Positions 23,031 to 36,500 of a DNA stretch of 64,000 bases are shown one piece after another; the stretch's first letter is position 1; every line of letters begins with the position of its first letter. A model generated the notes under the pieces. That model ran no database searches. It was not told the DNA's origin and worked only from the letters and a program-made list of their open reading frames with translations. Origin of the DNA: Phocoena phocoena (taxonomy: Eukaryota > Chordata > Mammalia > Artiodactyla > Phocoenidae). The DNA is taken from contig NC_089235.1 in assembly GCF_963924675.1 (NCBI RefSeq), positions 57,710,520 through 57,774,519 on the forward strand. Reading direction: 5' to 3'. A program made the position numbers and the translations under genes.

Positions 23031-24843
23031 TATTAACATCATCAAATGTCAGCAAAGGTCAGCTCCCTATAAATATAAGGACACGAGTTACAAAACCTTC
23101 TGTCAGTATCTCTCCTCTCCATTCTTTCTAAACCAACCCTACTCCTTATCAGGGCTCCTAGCCTGAGACTACTACTGATTCCAAATCCCAGCCAGGCCTC
23201 CTGTTGTCACACACATAGTTAGTTAATCCAGGTGGGGAGAAGAGTCAGCTGCACATAATTACTCATGAAATAAATTCAACTTAGTAAAGCGTTTCAGACA
23301 CCTAAAGACCTGAGAGCCAACTCTGGTCTATCAGCTGTTCTCATAACCACAGTCTTTTATGATCACAGCAAAGTATATGTGATCATAAAAGACTAGTAAA
23401 TCTTGTAAAGCATTTAAAAAACATAGACTGCCCCCGCCCCCAAATAGACATAACCCTAAAATGCCCTGTATTCACTTGTAGCCATGGGGATTACGAACCA
23501 CAGCGATGGGATTGAATTTTCCTTGGACAGTCTGTTTACACAGGAAAAATGTATTCAAAACCTGGAACTTCTCTTGGCACCGACTGGGGTTCAGAATATT
23601 TCCCCCATGCTCTGATCATATACAACATTTCACACATGGAAGATCATCTAATCACACAACAAGCCAGATTGCTCAGAAACCCTGAGAATTCCTACAACCC
23701 TACGTGTGTATACATGATAAGTCCAAGAGTTGGAATAGAGAGATTCCTTTAATGCGGGGTAGTAACTTTACTCAGGGCTGAGTGAAATGTTTTATCAGCT
23801 GGGATTTTCCTGTGTAAGATTTTCCACTCTTTATATAGCAACACAGAAAACTCAAGAATATTAATACCTGGGCAAAACAGATTGTAGTTATAGTTGTAAA
23901 ATTAATATGGTGGGGGGGGTAGGCAAAAGAAAAAAGAGAAAGGAGAATATATGTTAAGCCTAAGCATTATTTGCTTTCCCAAAACATGTTTTAAGTAATA
24001 AGATGATTCCTGGTACAGCTTGAAAAATAATTCTGTAAGCTTTTTAATATCCATAACATAAAAGTAGTATTGTTTTGAAAGTGTGTTTGCTTAAACATTC
24101 TTTGTGCCTAAACATCTTAGGGATTTGGCTCTCTCTCGGGTTTTCTGAAAGGTAGACTAATTAGAAGCATATATTAATTCAAGCCAGAGTACATATAAGA
24201 TGTTCTAAACATGTCTCTCACCCCTGAAAGATCATGATAAATTTAATCCTGTCTGCATCTGGGGGTGTATTGCCCTGCAGTTATTCTGTAAATCCAAGAG
24301 GCAGTCTGCTGCTCTTCTATTATAGTGAATACTCCATTCATAGGGTTTTGCATTATGTAGAGTTTGTCCCCTGAAGGCATTTCACACAACAAGAGCTGTC
24401 TCTGATGAAAATACTTTATCCTTTAAAGTACAACAGTTCATAATAATGTGGGAAATTTTAACTATATAAGCTATAAAAATCTTAACATATTGCCAGCAGT
24501 TACACCCTTACTGATGCACTCATTTCCTTACTTTCCAGGGTCATCTGGGTTAACATAACCATTTAGATCAAAACATTGTAGAGTAGCTGATGGATGACAG
24601 TTTTCCTTAAAGATGCTACAGGAAATAATAAGTAATTGGGTGCTACTCCATTCACTATAGTAGCTGGTATAAAATATTAGTACAAGCTGGCCCAGAACTG
24701 TTCACCTAAGAACTTACCTAATTATAGAGGATAACTTTATTTTGTGCATGAAACTTGGTTCTTAAAAATCATGGGTATAGGTCTTAATGTCAAAGAAAAC
24801 TGAAACTGACCAAATATAGATGAAGCTAGAAAAACAAAGATCA
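23031..24843. other. Unclassified DNA with one perfect hairpin
   Basis: Besides the inverted repeat at 23351-23394, no gene or recognised repeat is visible. Confidence 0.4.
23351..23394. repeat. Perfect 17-bp inverted repeat (hairpin)
   Basis: The left arm 23351-23367 (AGTCTTTTATGATCACA) is perfectly complementary to the right arm 23378-23394, with a 10-nt loop. The function is unknown. Confidence 0.9.
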
Positions 24844-24995
24844 TGGCAATTCCCTGGCGGTCCAGGGGTCAAGACTCTGCACTTCCACTGCAGGGGGCAC
24901 AGTTTCCATCCTCCCTGGTTGGGGAACTAAGATCCCACGTGCCCCGCAGTGCGGCCAAAAAAACCAAACCAAACCAGTACAAAATAAACAGAAAC
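24844..24995 (+). mobile_element. CHR-2-like tRNA-derived SINE
   Basis: The sequence starts 'ttccctggcggtccaggggtc' and includes 'ggttggggaactaagatccc', the hallmark of CHR-2/related cetartiodactyl SINEs, then an A-rich tail with aaacc units. A 10-bp duplication, acaaagatca, lies at 24834-24843 and 24996-25005. It is a different subfamily from the five young CHR copies. Confidence 0.85.
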
Positions 24996-25372
24996 ACAAA
25001 GATCACTTCTTATAGTTGATATTAAATGGTATACATTGCTAGATACCAGGAATATATACAGTGATAATAATGATGAGTTTACGGTTCTTTCTTTTTTCAA
25101 AGTAACAGTGCATGGCAACTTAGTCTTCTCTTGAATTTCAAACATTGGTTTCGTGTCTGAGAACACTGGTATCCAGTCTTGGTATTACAAACCTGTGGTA
25201 CAAATTCTAATTCCAGAATTTTGTTCAAGCTTCCTGAAATTTGATCTAATTCCTTTCATTGACTAGTTTTCATCATGTTTGCTGTATGAGTTTTAACCTG
25301 GGTAGGGATCTAGTTTCATTTCTCCAGATTCTGCCCAAGCTTTCTTCTTTGTCATATCTAGTTTATCTAGAA

Positions 25373-25586
25373 CAGTTATTCTCAATCAGAGGCAATTTTC
25401 CTCTCCAGGATACTTGACAATGTCTGGATATATTTTTGATTACTACAGCTGGGAGGATGCTCCTGGCATCTTGTGGGTGGAGGACAGGAATGCTGTTACA
25501 ATATCCTACAATGCGCAGGAAAGCTCCCCACAACAAAGAATTATTGAGCAAAACAATGTCAATAGTGCTGAGGTTGAGAAACCCTG
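25373..25586 (+). mobile_element. MER20-like hAT-Charlie element
   Basis: The copy starts CAGTTATTCTCAA and ends GGTTGAGAAACCCTG, giving matching inverted ends. The middle contains 'gacaatgtctggatatatttttg' and 'atcctacaatgcgcaggaaag', which are MER20 landmarks, and the ~214-bp length fits. An 8-bp hAT target duplication with one mismatch (atctagaa/atctagat) flanks it at 25365-25372 and 25587-25594. MER20 copies are known to carry regulatory activity in placental mammals, but nothing here shows that this copy does. Confidence 0.88.
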
Positions 25587-25739
25587 ATCTAGATCTAAAT
25601 TTCCCCATTCTCCTGCCCAAACGGTTGACAATTAGCAGCATGGTTATAATAAAAAGACAAAGAATAAGGGAGGGATAATGTACATTCTATTCATTTTTTT
25701 TAAATCTAGTGTACTGTGGAAAGTTAAATTTTACAAGTA

Positions 25740-26480
25740 GGCATATCTTTTATTAATTCCAAATTTTATTGAGATTAACATACATAGAGAAAAGTACACA
25801 AACCATAACTGTGCAGTTTCTTAAAAAATTCAAAATAAACACATCTAGGTAACCAGAACTCAAAAACAAAATGTTGCCAGGACCCTAGCAATGTCCTCCT
25901 AACTTTGAATATTCAGCGCTGGACTTATTTCTGAGTTCTAAATTTATATATTCAACTATTCAACTACCTCTTGACATGATGCCTTTTTACCAATTTTAAG
26001 GGAAAGTTGGAGAGAAATTATGGTTTTAGCACCATCTTAAGTCAGAAAGGTTTTGTTTCTTTTTTTTGGTAAGCTTAAGGATAGATTAGAGGGAAAGGTA
26101 AACATCGAGTTAAAAGAATATTGCACCATCATTTTTTAAACACAATCACTGATATGTATTTATTCTATTTATAGTTTCTGTAGCACCATAAATGGTATTG
26201 TATAAGACATTATATATATATATATATATAAAACACTGTATTGATTTCATTCTTATGTGTCAAAGCATTTATGCTTTTATCATTTTAATAGATATCAACA
26301 GATCTCTCTTCAAAAAAAGCAGTATCAATTCCCATTTTCTTCTGCAATGTATTAAGTATACTTTCCCTCTATATTCCCACCAGCCATAAGTATCACTATA
26401 TGATACTTCACAATACTATTGCATGCAAACCATGCCCAATTATATATAATGAATTTCAGCAATAAGCTGCTAAGTAAGAA
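25740..26480 (-). mobile_element. Old L1M fragment, antisense
   Basis: 'aaattttattgagattaacatacatag' and 'aaccataactgtgcagtttctt' are antisense old L1 3' end motifs. Decayed L1-like text continues to about 26480 with a (TA)n tract at 26213-26231. The right limit is unsure. Confidence 0.5.
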
Positions 26481-28655
26481 ATATTCAGATCATATATATT
26501 ATATAATTTATTTAAAGTAAATATAAAGTACACATAGGTATAGATAGAGATGTGATTACCTAAGTATAGACAAAGTTATAGGAGAATACATACCAACTTA
26601 CTGAAATCAGTTCATGAAATAATTAGGAAAGAGAAAATCAGCCAGTGTGGGAGCAGGTGGTCTTAGTACTTTCAGAAATAACTGAACAAATGCAAGTAAA
26701 ATGCTAAACATAGTCATCAAAAATTGATAAGTAGAAAGAAAGAAATATCCCAACACAAACTAAATAAAACACTCAGGAAGTCCTGGAATTGTATTGGAAC
26801 TCTCTCCGTAGGCCAGCTGGTTAAAGGTTGTTAACAAGTTCCTTAGTGAAGAAAAATAGGAAACATCAGAAGCCACACTCTGCCCTATATATTTAGCTTT
26901 ATATTAGTATCTGTATTATGCTGTAGAGTGTTCTCATTAAAATATGCTCCATAAAAAAGTATCCAGCTGCAACTTTGTGGTTTTAGCCCACAGAGATCAC
27001 AGAAATGGTGTCTCAGCTCTTTTAATTCTTAGTAGAAGTTATTCTTAGTAGAAGTCATGTAGGCAAACAAATGTAGGGAGAGCATTGGTAGGTCCGCATC
27101 CTCTACGTGATATTTGTACCAGACACCAGGTGGAAGTTGGAAAAAAAGTGTTCTCTAGTCAGATGTGTTTGGGAACACTGGGTTAAGCAAAATTAAACAG
27201 ATTGCTTTACTTTAGCGCTTTAGTGGGCAGTGTGTAATAAAAGGCCCTAAGGGAATGTAAATGGAAAACTGCTGGCCCTATTTTGAGGAAGTACATAAGT
27301 GGAGCTGCCCCTTGTACTGACACAGCAAGACTTTCAAGGTGTAGGACCAAGCCACTAGAGCATTGAGCGGTGGCTTGCTGAGAAGCAGTATCACTGCCTT
27401 ATAGGACGGCACAAATTGTCTCTAGGTACTGATAAGGTTAGGGATATAACAGTAGTGCATTTGCTCTTCTGGCTCCTCTGACCTGGGAAATGTTTTGGTC
27501 CATGTGTGCTGCCAAGACCGCTGACCTAGTTGTGCCAACTGGAGGAGTCCACAGAGATCTACTCCATCCCTGCAACTTTCCCTTATATTTACCTTTTTCT
27601 TCTTGGTTAGTTATTTCTGGAGTAAACCAAAACAAATACAATGGATTTGGAGGCCCAACAGAGGCTTCTCAGAGATTTTAATATGCTGTTGTGGATCCCA
27701 GATTTCCAAGGAAGACAGAGTAAATGCAACATATTACAGAATTTTACACTATTGAATTGTTGAGTCAGCCATACATTTCAAGGGCAAGCAATCATAGAGC
27801 ACAATTTGTAAAAGAATGCCAAAAATAGTCAAAGAATGTATAAAAGTATTGCAGTAGCACAGGAAACTGTTGATACTAAGGAAGCAGTGTTAATGTAGTT
27901 GGAAAAATATTTGGAAGATAATCTTCATGCTTTTGTTGTATATGAACCACCTATCAAAAAATGGTCATTGTAATAGATTTACATATTAGAAAATTCTCCT
28001 TATAAGTGGAAGGATGGAGGTTTGCTGAGAGACAGTGTTTGTGAAAGGTTAAGTGCCACCATAGTGTTTTCTAGAAGTTACTGATTATACAGAAGGTCTG
28101 CATGATTATTTAACTCTATAGATAAAAAGTAAAATATTTTTACAACTGTATATTTTTTACCATGATAATTTTTTTTTTATTTTGGCCATGACATTCAAAA
28201 ATGTTTTTTATATCCCCATATAGTTAATCATTCTAAATACTCCCTAGCATAAGAGCATATGCACAATGGAACTGGAGGGCCATAGCTTGTTAACAAAAAT
28301 CAGTCCTTAAAAACCAATATAATGAGTCCCTCCTACGATATCCTAACTTAAAATAGAAACTTCCATAAAGAGTTATTTTGAATGTTATGATGTCTAATCA
28401 GACACCAGAACCCCTAGGATAAATCATTCTTACTGAGATTTTCTTCAAGCAGAAGGCACACAAGACTGATGACTGTCTGATTGCCTTGATGCCTTTTGCC
28501 TACTAAAGTAGAATATTTTGGACTTCAAGAAGACTCAAACTCCTATGGGAGAGCTATGCATATTTATACATTTTCAAGATAAAACTCAAATCCCTATTAG
28601 TATGGATACTTTTCCATAACTTTATGTTACCTTTCCATGAAGTTAATTCATTTGT
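26481..28655. other. Unclassified non-coding DNA
   Basis: An exact 16-bp tandem duplication is at 27025-27056. The opposing open frames at 27438-27681 have no recognisable domain. I see nothing that supports a gene. Confidence 0.4.
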
Positions 28656-28659
28656 ATAA

Positions 28660-29140
28660 GAAATATTTATTGCGTGCTGATTGTTTGCCCAGTCTTTTGA
28701 GGCATATATAGTGGTAAGCCCCTGACTTCCTAGAATTCACCTTATGGAACCTAGTTGATTAGACAAATACTGTAAACTTTAAAAATAAATGAATAATGAC
28801 AAAGTATGATAAATGACAGTAAAGAAACATATAGGGAATATAAGGTGAATAAACAGAGATACAAATGAATGAGGAACTCTTTTATTTTGTGTGAGTTGTG
28901 GAAGACTTCCCAGAAGTGATATTTAAACTGACATATAAAATATGAAGGAATAGTGGATGTTTCAGAAGGATAAACATTTTCAAACGTAATTGAATTAGCA
29001 AAGGCTCTGCATGTTTTGAGAATTCAAAGAAAGTATGGTTGGAGTAAAATGAGGTAGGAGAAATAGGGCATGAGATGAAGAGTGCAAGAGGTAAATTATG
29101 AAGGCTATGTTCATAATTTTGCATGTTATTATAAGTGAAA
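28660..29140 (+). repeat. Ancient mammal-wide repeat, copy 3
   Basis: Order of motifs: 'aaatatttattgcgtgctgattgtttgcccag', 'gacttcctagaattcacctt', 'ggaagacttcccagaagtgatatttaaactgac' and 'aggctatgttcataattttgcatg', matching the copy at 39.7-40.7 kb. Confidence 0.5.
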
Positions 29141-29154
29141 GGGGAACATTGTGA

Positions 29155-30302
29155 GTTTATTTTGGAGTATAGTTGAGTTACAACCTTGTGTTACTTTCAG
29201 ATGTACAGCAAAGTGATTCACTTATATATATACATACAGTCATTCTTTTTCAGATGCTTTTCTCATATAGGTTATCAAAGAATATTGAGTAGAGTTCCCT
29301 GTGCTATACAGGAGGTCCTTGTCAGTTATCTGTCTTGTATATAGTAGTGTGTGTACATTAATCCCAAGCTCCTGATTTATCCCTCCCCCCACCCCACGTT
29401 TCCCCTTTGGTAACTATAAGTTTCTTTCATTCAGTATCTGTAAGTCTGTTTCTGTTTTGTAAATAAGTTCATTTGTATCATGTTTCTTAATTAGGTTCCA
29501 CATGTGAGTGATATATGATATTTGTCTTTCTCTGTCTGACTTACTTCAATTAGTATGATAATCTCTAGTTCCATCCATGTTCCTATAAATGGCATTATTT
29601 TGTTCTTTTTTTACTGCAGAGTAATATTCCACTGTATATATGCACCACATCTTCTTTACCCATTCCCCTATTGGTGAACATTTAGGTTGCTTCCGTGTTT
29701 TGATTAATGTAGATAGTGCTGCAATGAACATTGTGGTGCATGTATCTTTTTGAATTATGGTTTTCTCCAGTTATATACCCAGGAGTGGGATTGCTGGATC
29801 ATATAGTCATTCTATTTTTAGTTTTTTAAGGAACCTCCATGCTGTTCTCCATAGTAGTTGTACCAATTTACATTCCCAGCAACAGTGTAGGAGGGTTCCC
29901 TTTTCTCCACAGCCTCTCCAGCATTTATTGTTTGTAGACATTTTGATGATGGCCATTCTGACCAGTGATACCTCCCTGCAGTTTTGATTTGCAATTCCCT
30001 GATAATTAGTGATGTTAAGCATCTTTTCATGTTGGTTTTGGTTATCTGCATGTCTTCTTTGAGAAATGCCTACTTAGATCTTCTGCCCAATTTTTGATTT
30101 TTTTCTTTTTATTTATATAGAGCTGCATGAGCTGTTTGTATATTTTGGAGATTAATCCCTTGTCGGTTGCTTCGTTTGCAAATTCTCCCATTCTGTGGGT
30201 TGTCTTTTCGTTTTGTTTATGGTTTCCTTTGCTGTGCAGAAGTTTTTAAGTTTAATTAGGTCCCATTTGTTTATTTTTATTTTCATTACTCTAGGAGTTG
30301 AA
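29155..30302 (-). mobile_element. Antisense L1 3' fragment, about 1.15 kb
   Basis: Read on the minus strand this is the last part of L1 ORF2 plus the 3' UTR. The broken frames at 29807-30051 (minus) show [20 protein letters not shown], and 29546-29731 (minus) shows the C-terminal YYSAVKKEQ stretch. The copy is 5'-truncated. No clear target duplication was found, so the left end is approximate. Confidence 0.88.
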
Positions 30303-30343
30303 TAAGTTTTAAGAATGAGAGTGACAATGATCCAGACAATTTT

Positions 30344-30655
30344 TTTTTTTTTAAGATGTTGGGGGTAGGAGTTTATTAATTAATTTATTTAGTTTTGCTG
30401 TGTTGGGTCTTCGTTTCTGTGCGAGGGCTTCCTCAAGTTGCGGCAAGCGGGGGCCACTCTTCATCGCGGTGCGCGGGCCTCTCACCGTCGCAGCCTCTTG
30501 TTGCGGAGCACAGGCTCCAGACGCGCAGGCTCAGCAGTTGTGGCTCACGGGCCCAGTTGCTCCGCGGCGTGTGGGATCCTCCCAGACCAGGGCTTGAACC
30601 CGTGTCCCCTGCATTAGCAGGCAGATTCTCAACCACTGCGCCACCAGGGAAGCCC
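30344..30655 (-). mobile_element. Longer CHR-type SINE, antisense
   Basis: On the minus strand it begins 'gggcttccctggtggcgcag', has the tRNA-derived head and a longer body than the young copies (ending in 'ggacccaacacagcaaaact' and an A-rich tail). The duplication gatccagacaatttt / gatccagccattttt lies at 30329-30343 and 30656-30670 with two mismatches. Confidence 0.9.
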
Positions 30656-30670
30656 GATCCAGCCATTTTT

Positions 30671-31190
30671 AAAACACACTTTCTGACTGCTTTGGGGATA
30701 TTGGAAGATTAGTAGGTCAAAAAAATCTGGGAAAACAAATACCCCAATAAATAGAGGGCAAAAAAGGGAAAACTATTACCTGTATTAACAGCAATAATGA
30801 TAAAATTTTAAATACAGAATTTGAATTAGCAAACTAAAACCAAACTTGAAAAGAGAAAGAGAAGCAGAATGAATATTTTAAACCAGTGAAGGAAATGATA
30901 GACATTGAGTGAAACAGCACAGTCAAGCCAAATAAAAGGTTATATAAGAAGGAAGCAGATTAGTTTTAAAAACGCATATCTCTGGAAGAAAGGACATTTA
31001 ACGTTCAGGTTCTTGACTAAACTATGTATGAGAAACTTGTAGCAATTTGTATTCATATCAACAACGCAAATTTTTTTCTTTCCAAGCCTCACCTACTTGG
31101 TAAAGAAAAATGGAATATTATATTTATGTCTTTACTTATAGGATGAAAATTTATAGATTTGTAATATAATAATAGAAATTGTGATAGTAT
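30671..31190. other. Unclassified non-coding DNA
   Basis: A-rich, with no gene or named repeat recognised. Confidence 0.4.
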
Positions 31191-31194
31191 CAAT

Positions 31195-31410
31195 AATAGA
31201 CGAATGCTTAAAATATGCCAAGCACGGCATTACTTTATTTGATCTTTCTCACAAATCTAAGTTGATACTATTATATGTACATTACACATGAGCTATTAAT
31301 ATTTAAGAGGTCAAGTAACTTTTCCATGGTTAAATGGCAAACATGTATAAAGCTGCAATTCAAACTTGCTCACTTTAAATCAGAGCTCTGAAACTGTACT
31401 CTATACTGTT
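31195..31410 (-). mobile_element. MIR SINE, antisense
   Basis: 'atatgccaagcacggcattactttatttg', 'tcaagtaacttttccatgg' and 'aatcagagctctgaaactgtactct' follow the antisense MIR order. Confidence 0.75.
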
Positions 31411-32020
31411 TTTTTGTATAAACTCTTTAAATATTAAGGATGTTATCATTTCTCATTCATGCCTATTAAAAGCTATTATTCAAGTTGCAGTCTGGAGTTT
31501 TTGTTTTTAACTATATCAAACATTTTTTTCTTCAATATTTTACATTGTATTTATCACTAGAACATCACTTGCCATCTGATTATGTTAATATCCATGTTGG
31601 GTTTTTTAAAAATGTTTTAATACTTTGAGTTCTAAACTTGCTTAAGAAAACCTACCTGATGTTTATTTCAATGTATGCTGCAAGGTTGGGATATAAATTA
31701 AGTGTTAATAATGGATTAACTTTTCAGTGCTATTTATTTTATCACACACCCATTACCTATTAATTAGTAATTCTTGCCTGTAATTAAAGTATTTTAAACA
31801 GTAGAATTTTATCTGGGCAATTATATATCATGGATTAAAACACTTATGTGCTCTGATGACTGTGTAATATATCTTTAATTATATGTGAATATCTAGAAGA
31901 GCCAGTACACATTTCTACTTCTGTTTTCAAAATGTTATGAGCTTACTGATCTGGTTTGTTTTTCCAAGATAAATCTGTATTAAATCCTGGAATAGACCCA
32001 AACTACAGAACAAGTGCTCT
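31411..32020. other. Unclassified AT-rich DNA
   Basis: No gene or repeat family recognised. Confidence 0.4.
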
Positions 32021-32029
32021 TAAACGTTT

Positions 32030-33560
32030 TATTATATTGCCATTTCCGTGAGATAGATACATATAGATAGACGGATATAGATAAGGTACAAATTTCTACT
32101 AATATATAGTATATATACAGAAAAACATACAAATATACATGTAGCTAAATGAATTATTGCAAGTGGAATGTCTGTGCTGCCCATAAACTTGCCTTGTGCC
32201 TGTGCTAAGTCACTACTCTCTCTTTTCTCCAGAAGCAGCAACTATCTTGAATTCTTAAACTGTGGATTAGTTCTGTCTGATTTTTAACAGTGTCTCCCTT
32301 ATCTATATAAAACGTATAATTTGTATTAATTTGCTTTGGCAGCCAAAGGAATGTTCCGTAGACTGGGTGGCTTTAGTAACATAAATTTATTTTCTTTCAA
32401 TTCTGGAGGCCAGAAATTCAAGACTACGGAGAGTTTTCTGAGGCCTCCCTTCTTGGCTTTCAGAGAGCCACCTTCTCAGTCTTTTTTGGGTGTGACGGCA
32501 TCCTTGTTGTCTTATATAGGTATTTTTATATCTTATCTATGTCATCTTTGTAAGGCTTGTTTTATTTTGTGTCTGGTTTCTTCTTTCAACATTATATTTG
32601 TGAAATCTATAAATGTTGCTCTTCGTAGCTGCAATTAATTTTTTTGCCATTCTTGCATATGATTACATTTTATGAATGGGCCATTACATTTTAAAAAATC
32701 TATTCTACTCCTAATGTTTGGGTTTTCTTCCAATTTGGGCTATTAAGGATATTTCAGGTTCGCACATTCTGGTACAAGACACAAGGTTTATACATGCGTA
32801 AACCTTTTGTTGGGCTTACACCTAAGACTGGAATTATTGTGTCATAGGTCGTATGATCAACCTTATGTCATAGGTCATAAGCCAACCTGTTTTTCAAAGT
32901 TGTGACAACTTGCATTCTCTCCAGTAGTGTATGAGAGTTCCTGGCATTCCATGTGTTTACCAATACTTGGTATTGTCATTCTTTTAATTAGGACATGAGT
33001 CAGTGGTGATTGTCACATGGTATCTTATTGCTTTTAATCAACATTCCCCTGATAGTAATGAGGCTGAGTATCTTTTTATATGTTTATTAACTCTTTGGAT
33101 GTCTTCTTTTGTGAAGTGCCTATTCAAATATTTTGTCCATCATTATATTGGAAATCTTTCTTTTTCTTATTAATCCATAGGTATCTTTTTCCACTTTGGA
33201 TATAAGTTCTATGTCATATACATGAGCTGTAAATTCATCTTTTGCTTTAGAGCTTGTCTTTTCACTCTGTTATTGGTATGTTTTGATTAACAGAAATTTT
33301 ATAATTTAGTTTAGTCTAATGGATCAGCATTTCCCCCTATGGTTAATTTTTTTTTTTGCGAGCTGCTTAAAACGTTTTTCCTGATTTAGGGTTGTGAGGA
33401 TATTGAGAATATTTTTCTCTATTTTCTTCAGAAGGTTTATTGTTTTGCCTTTCACATTTGGATCTATAATATAAATGTGACTCAACAAAATCAGTTTGTT
33501 TTATGGTTTTTGCCTTTGGTTATTTTAATAGCATATCTGTGTCTGGGTAAAATTTTTGAA
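32030..33560 (-). mobile_element. Old L1M fragment, antisense, with a nested repeat
   Basis: Motifs such as 'gggctattaaggatatttcagg', 'gttgggcttacacctaagactgg', 'ttgcattctctccagtagtgtatgag' and 'tcttttgtgaagtgcctattc' follow the L1 ORF2-3' region on the minus strand, in a copy much older than those at 29.2 or 45.8 kb. It is interrupted at about 32330-32510 by another interspersed repeat ('ttctggaggccagaaattcaag') whose family I do not name. A 26-bp tandem duplication starts at 32841. Confidence 0.6.
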
Positions 33561-36500
33561 ATACTAACCAATAATTTTTGATCTCCATGGTCATAGTTGC
33601 TCCTGCTTAGTCTTACATTCCCAATCTATTTAATCACAGCTATTCATGCTTCAGGAAGAAGTTAGTTACAGACTAGAACAAAGGTATCTGTGAGTTGTTG
33701 AATGGATTTTCAACTCACATCAGACACAATAGACCGAAGGCAAAGAGCTTTTGATTTGCAACAGCTAGACACTTGAGAAAAAGAAAAATTTGCTTTGAGT
33801 TTTAAAAAGGGCTTGACTTGGCTTGGCTTGACTCCAGACAGAGATAGAATCTGAATTTCTGGGCAATAAGGTTATTAGCAAGCAGAAAAGAACACAAGAT
33901 AGGGCATAGAATCAGTTTCCCAGCTTCTAAAAGAAAAACTAATATATATATATATATATATGACTCAAAATGTTGAATGGATAGAGAGAATATGAGAAGG
34001 GAAAAAGGAATTAAACCAGTATTGCCTTGAGATAGTCTAATCCTTAGCTCTCATTCAGTACTTAATTTTTAGCATGAGGTCCTGGAATAGAGAAACTGAC
34101 ATGATGTTTCAAAGATATTCAAGGAAAAGGAATTAGGTCCCACTTTGCCTGGAATCCTGAAGTATGAAGACTCTCAGTGGGCCATGTTGATATGGTCGAA
34201 ATGGAGGAGAAATGTTGGTAAGATAGGTCATGAGGAGTCTGGTTTAGCATTCACCCCACACTTTGTTCTGATATTTCCTTTCCCCTGGGTTCTGTATATG
34301 CTCGGATATCCGAGCATCCCCACAGGCCCTAGCGGAGCATTCAGAAGAGAGTTGAGAGTGCTGTCTATCAAGTGCCTCTGAGCGTGTAGACGAGGGGGAA
34401 GGGATGCACCATTTAGCTGAGGACCTTGGGTTGCCAGAGCTAGAGATAGGGTGGGAGTTGAATCACACCTCAGGGGTTTTGTGTCACTGCTGTATGTCAG
34501 GGCAGAGTCATAGTCAGGTGAGAGAGATGCAGGCAGAAATGGCCAAGCCCCCAGGGACAAGCACCATGAATTACCCTTGCTGAGCAGTGTAAATAATAAG
34601 TTACAACATTGGTGGATGCAGTGGGAACATGGGTAAACTTAGGTAGAAAGTGTCCCCACAGCACTCGCCTTAAAATTACCAAAGAAGAACATGTGGAACC
34701 AGATGGCATTGCCCAGTTGCCATGATGTTATATAAGCTTCTGCTAAACACAGATTTCACTGAGGGCAAGGAGAAGGAAAAACTGAGGAAAGAAGCGTAAA
34801 AATGTTGTTTACACCAGAGAATGAGTTAACCTGGAAATAACCAAGCTATTTTTAATTTGATTTAATTAATTTGGTTTTGCTGTGGGACAGAAATTGGTGC
34901 TCAACAGCTGAGTGAATAATATGAACAGAGAAATAAATAGTTATATCCTTGCAGATTTGAGTGTAGAAACTGTGGTTTGTAAATCTGCTCTAAACCTAAA
35001 AGGAGGAACCAGAAATAACTCTCATTCTTTTCTGCTCTAGGCATAGCATATACTATTATGTCCTTCAGCTTCTACACCAAAACCTATAGTAAAACATTAC
35101 TATTGCTCTTCAAATCGACTTTCAAATCCAAAATCACCTCACCTAACTTCAGTGAGAAAAAGTTTTTAAAAGTAATTGTTTTGTTCTTTTTTTTCTCCAA
35201 TATTGCAGTATATGATATAGTCATATGGAACTGTCTGAAAATCATAGTCTGAATTTCTTTAACTTGCATTTTTGTACCCTGCACTTCAATTTTATTTAAA
35301 TTTTTGTTTTATAGTCCTTGATTTAAAAAATCTATTAAACAAGCTTATTAGATTTATTAACTTTGAATAAAAATCTTAAAGAAGAAACATGCACAGCCAA
35401 TATACCAATCTTCAAATTTCTTTTCCACTTTTAGAACTAAACAGTGAGCATTGAATCGGCAGTAAGTTTAGATCTCTCGGATCATTCTTCACCTTTGATT
35501 ATATGTCATATTCTCTTTTCTGATTCCTTGCAACCAAGATTTTACCATTTTCCTGTCTATTTCTCTCATTCATCATTCTGATTTTTATTTTTTACTCCTA
35601 CCGGTTTTGGTTTAAATTTGTCCTATGCTAAATGACATTTAAAGCTTGAAACAGAAATCGATCCTACAAAGCATGTTTCATTTAATTTACTTTCGATAAT
35701 CCCCACACTAATGGCTCAAAACAAATTTACAGTAAAAATCAAATTAACACTTGAGGACTAAGTGTTCAAATACACTCCTTCCTAAACCAATTTTAAAATA
35801 ATTTTTTGAAAATAAGAGTATAAATTAAAACAATTAAAATTCCCCATACTGTCACTGACTGGAGATAATCATTTAGCATTCTCTTCTATATGTATTTCCT
35901 TTTCCATATACTGTTCTGCTGAATACTTTCCATAATGTTTTCTCTTAGTTTATCTTTTTTTATTTGTGTTCTATAAATTCAAGAAGATTTTTAACATGGC
36001 TGTTTCCTGTGTAGATTCTAATAATGAAAATTCTGTGGGAGCTAAGCTAATATCATCTAGTTATGAAACATTTTACTAATCGGAACTGAGATTAGCATAC
36101 AGCTTTGCTTATGTGGAATTGATGAACACCTTTCAATTGGACTGTCTTTCTTAAACACAGCTTCTTCCAGCTGTGTTTATATGGGAGTAGAATGATAGCA
36201 AGTCAAGGTTGACTCTTTCACAGAAGGCTGTGGTTTTAGGGCTCTGGGTTCCTGACCTGGGGAGGATTCATATTCTTTGGATGTCACTTAGTAGGATTTA
36301 GCTTGTGTTTTCAAAATTCAGATTGCTGGAGGAAAAGCTACCCTACTTAGACTCTGAGATAGGAGTAAGGATTACAGAAAAGCGGACCCCAAAATTTGCT
36401 CAAGGCAAAGTTTTAAAGCTTCTCCATTGTCTAGATAAGCAGTTAAAACCTGAAGGTCCATTCCTTAGAGAACAGTGTCTCTAGTACCTGGCAACAGAAC

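Noticed and set aside
34145..34709. Cluster of short overlapping frames on both strands in GC-richer DNA, considered as possible exons
   Set aside because: No recognisable protein family, no consistent frame and no convincing splice-site pattern.
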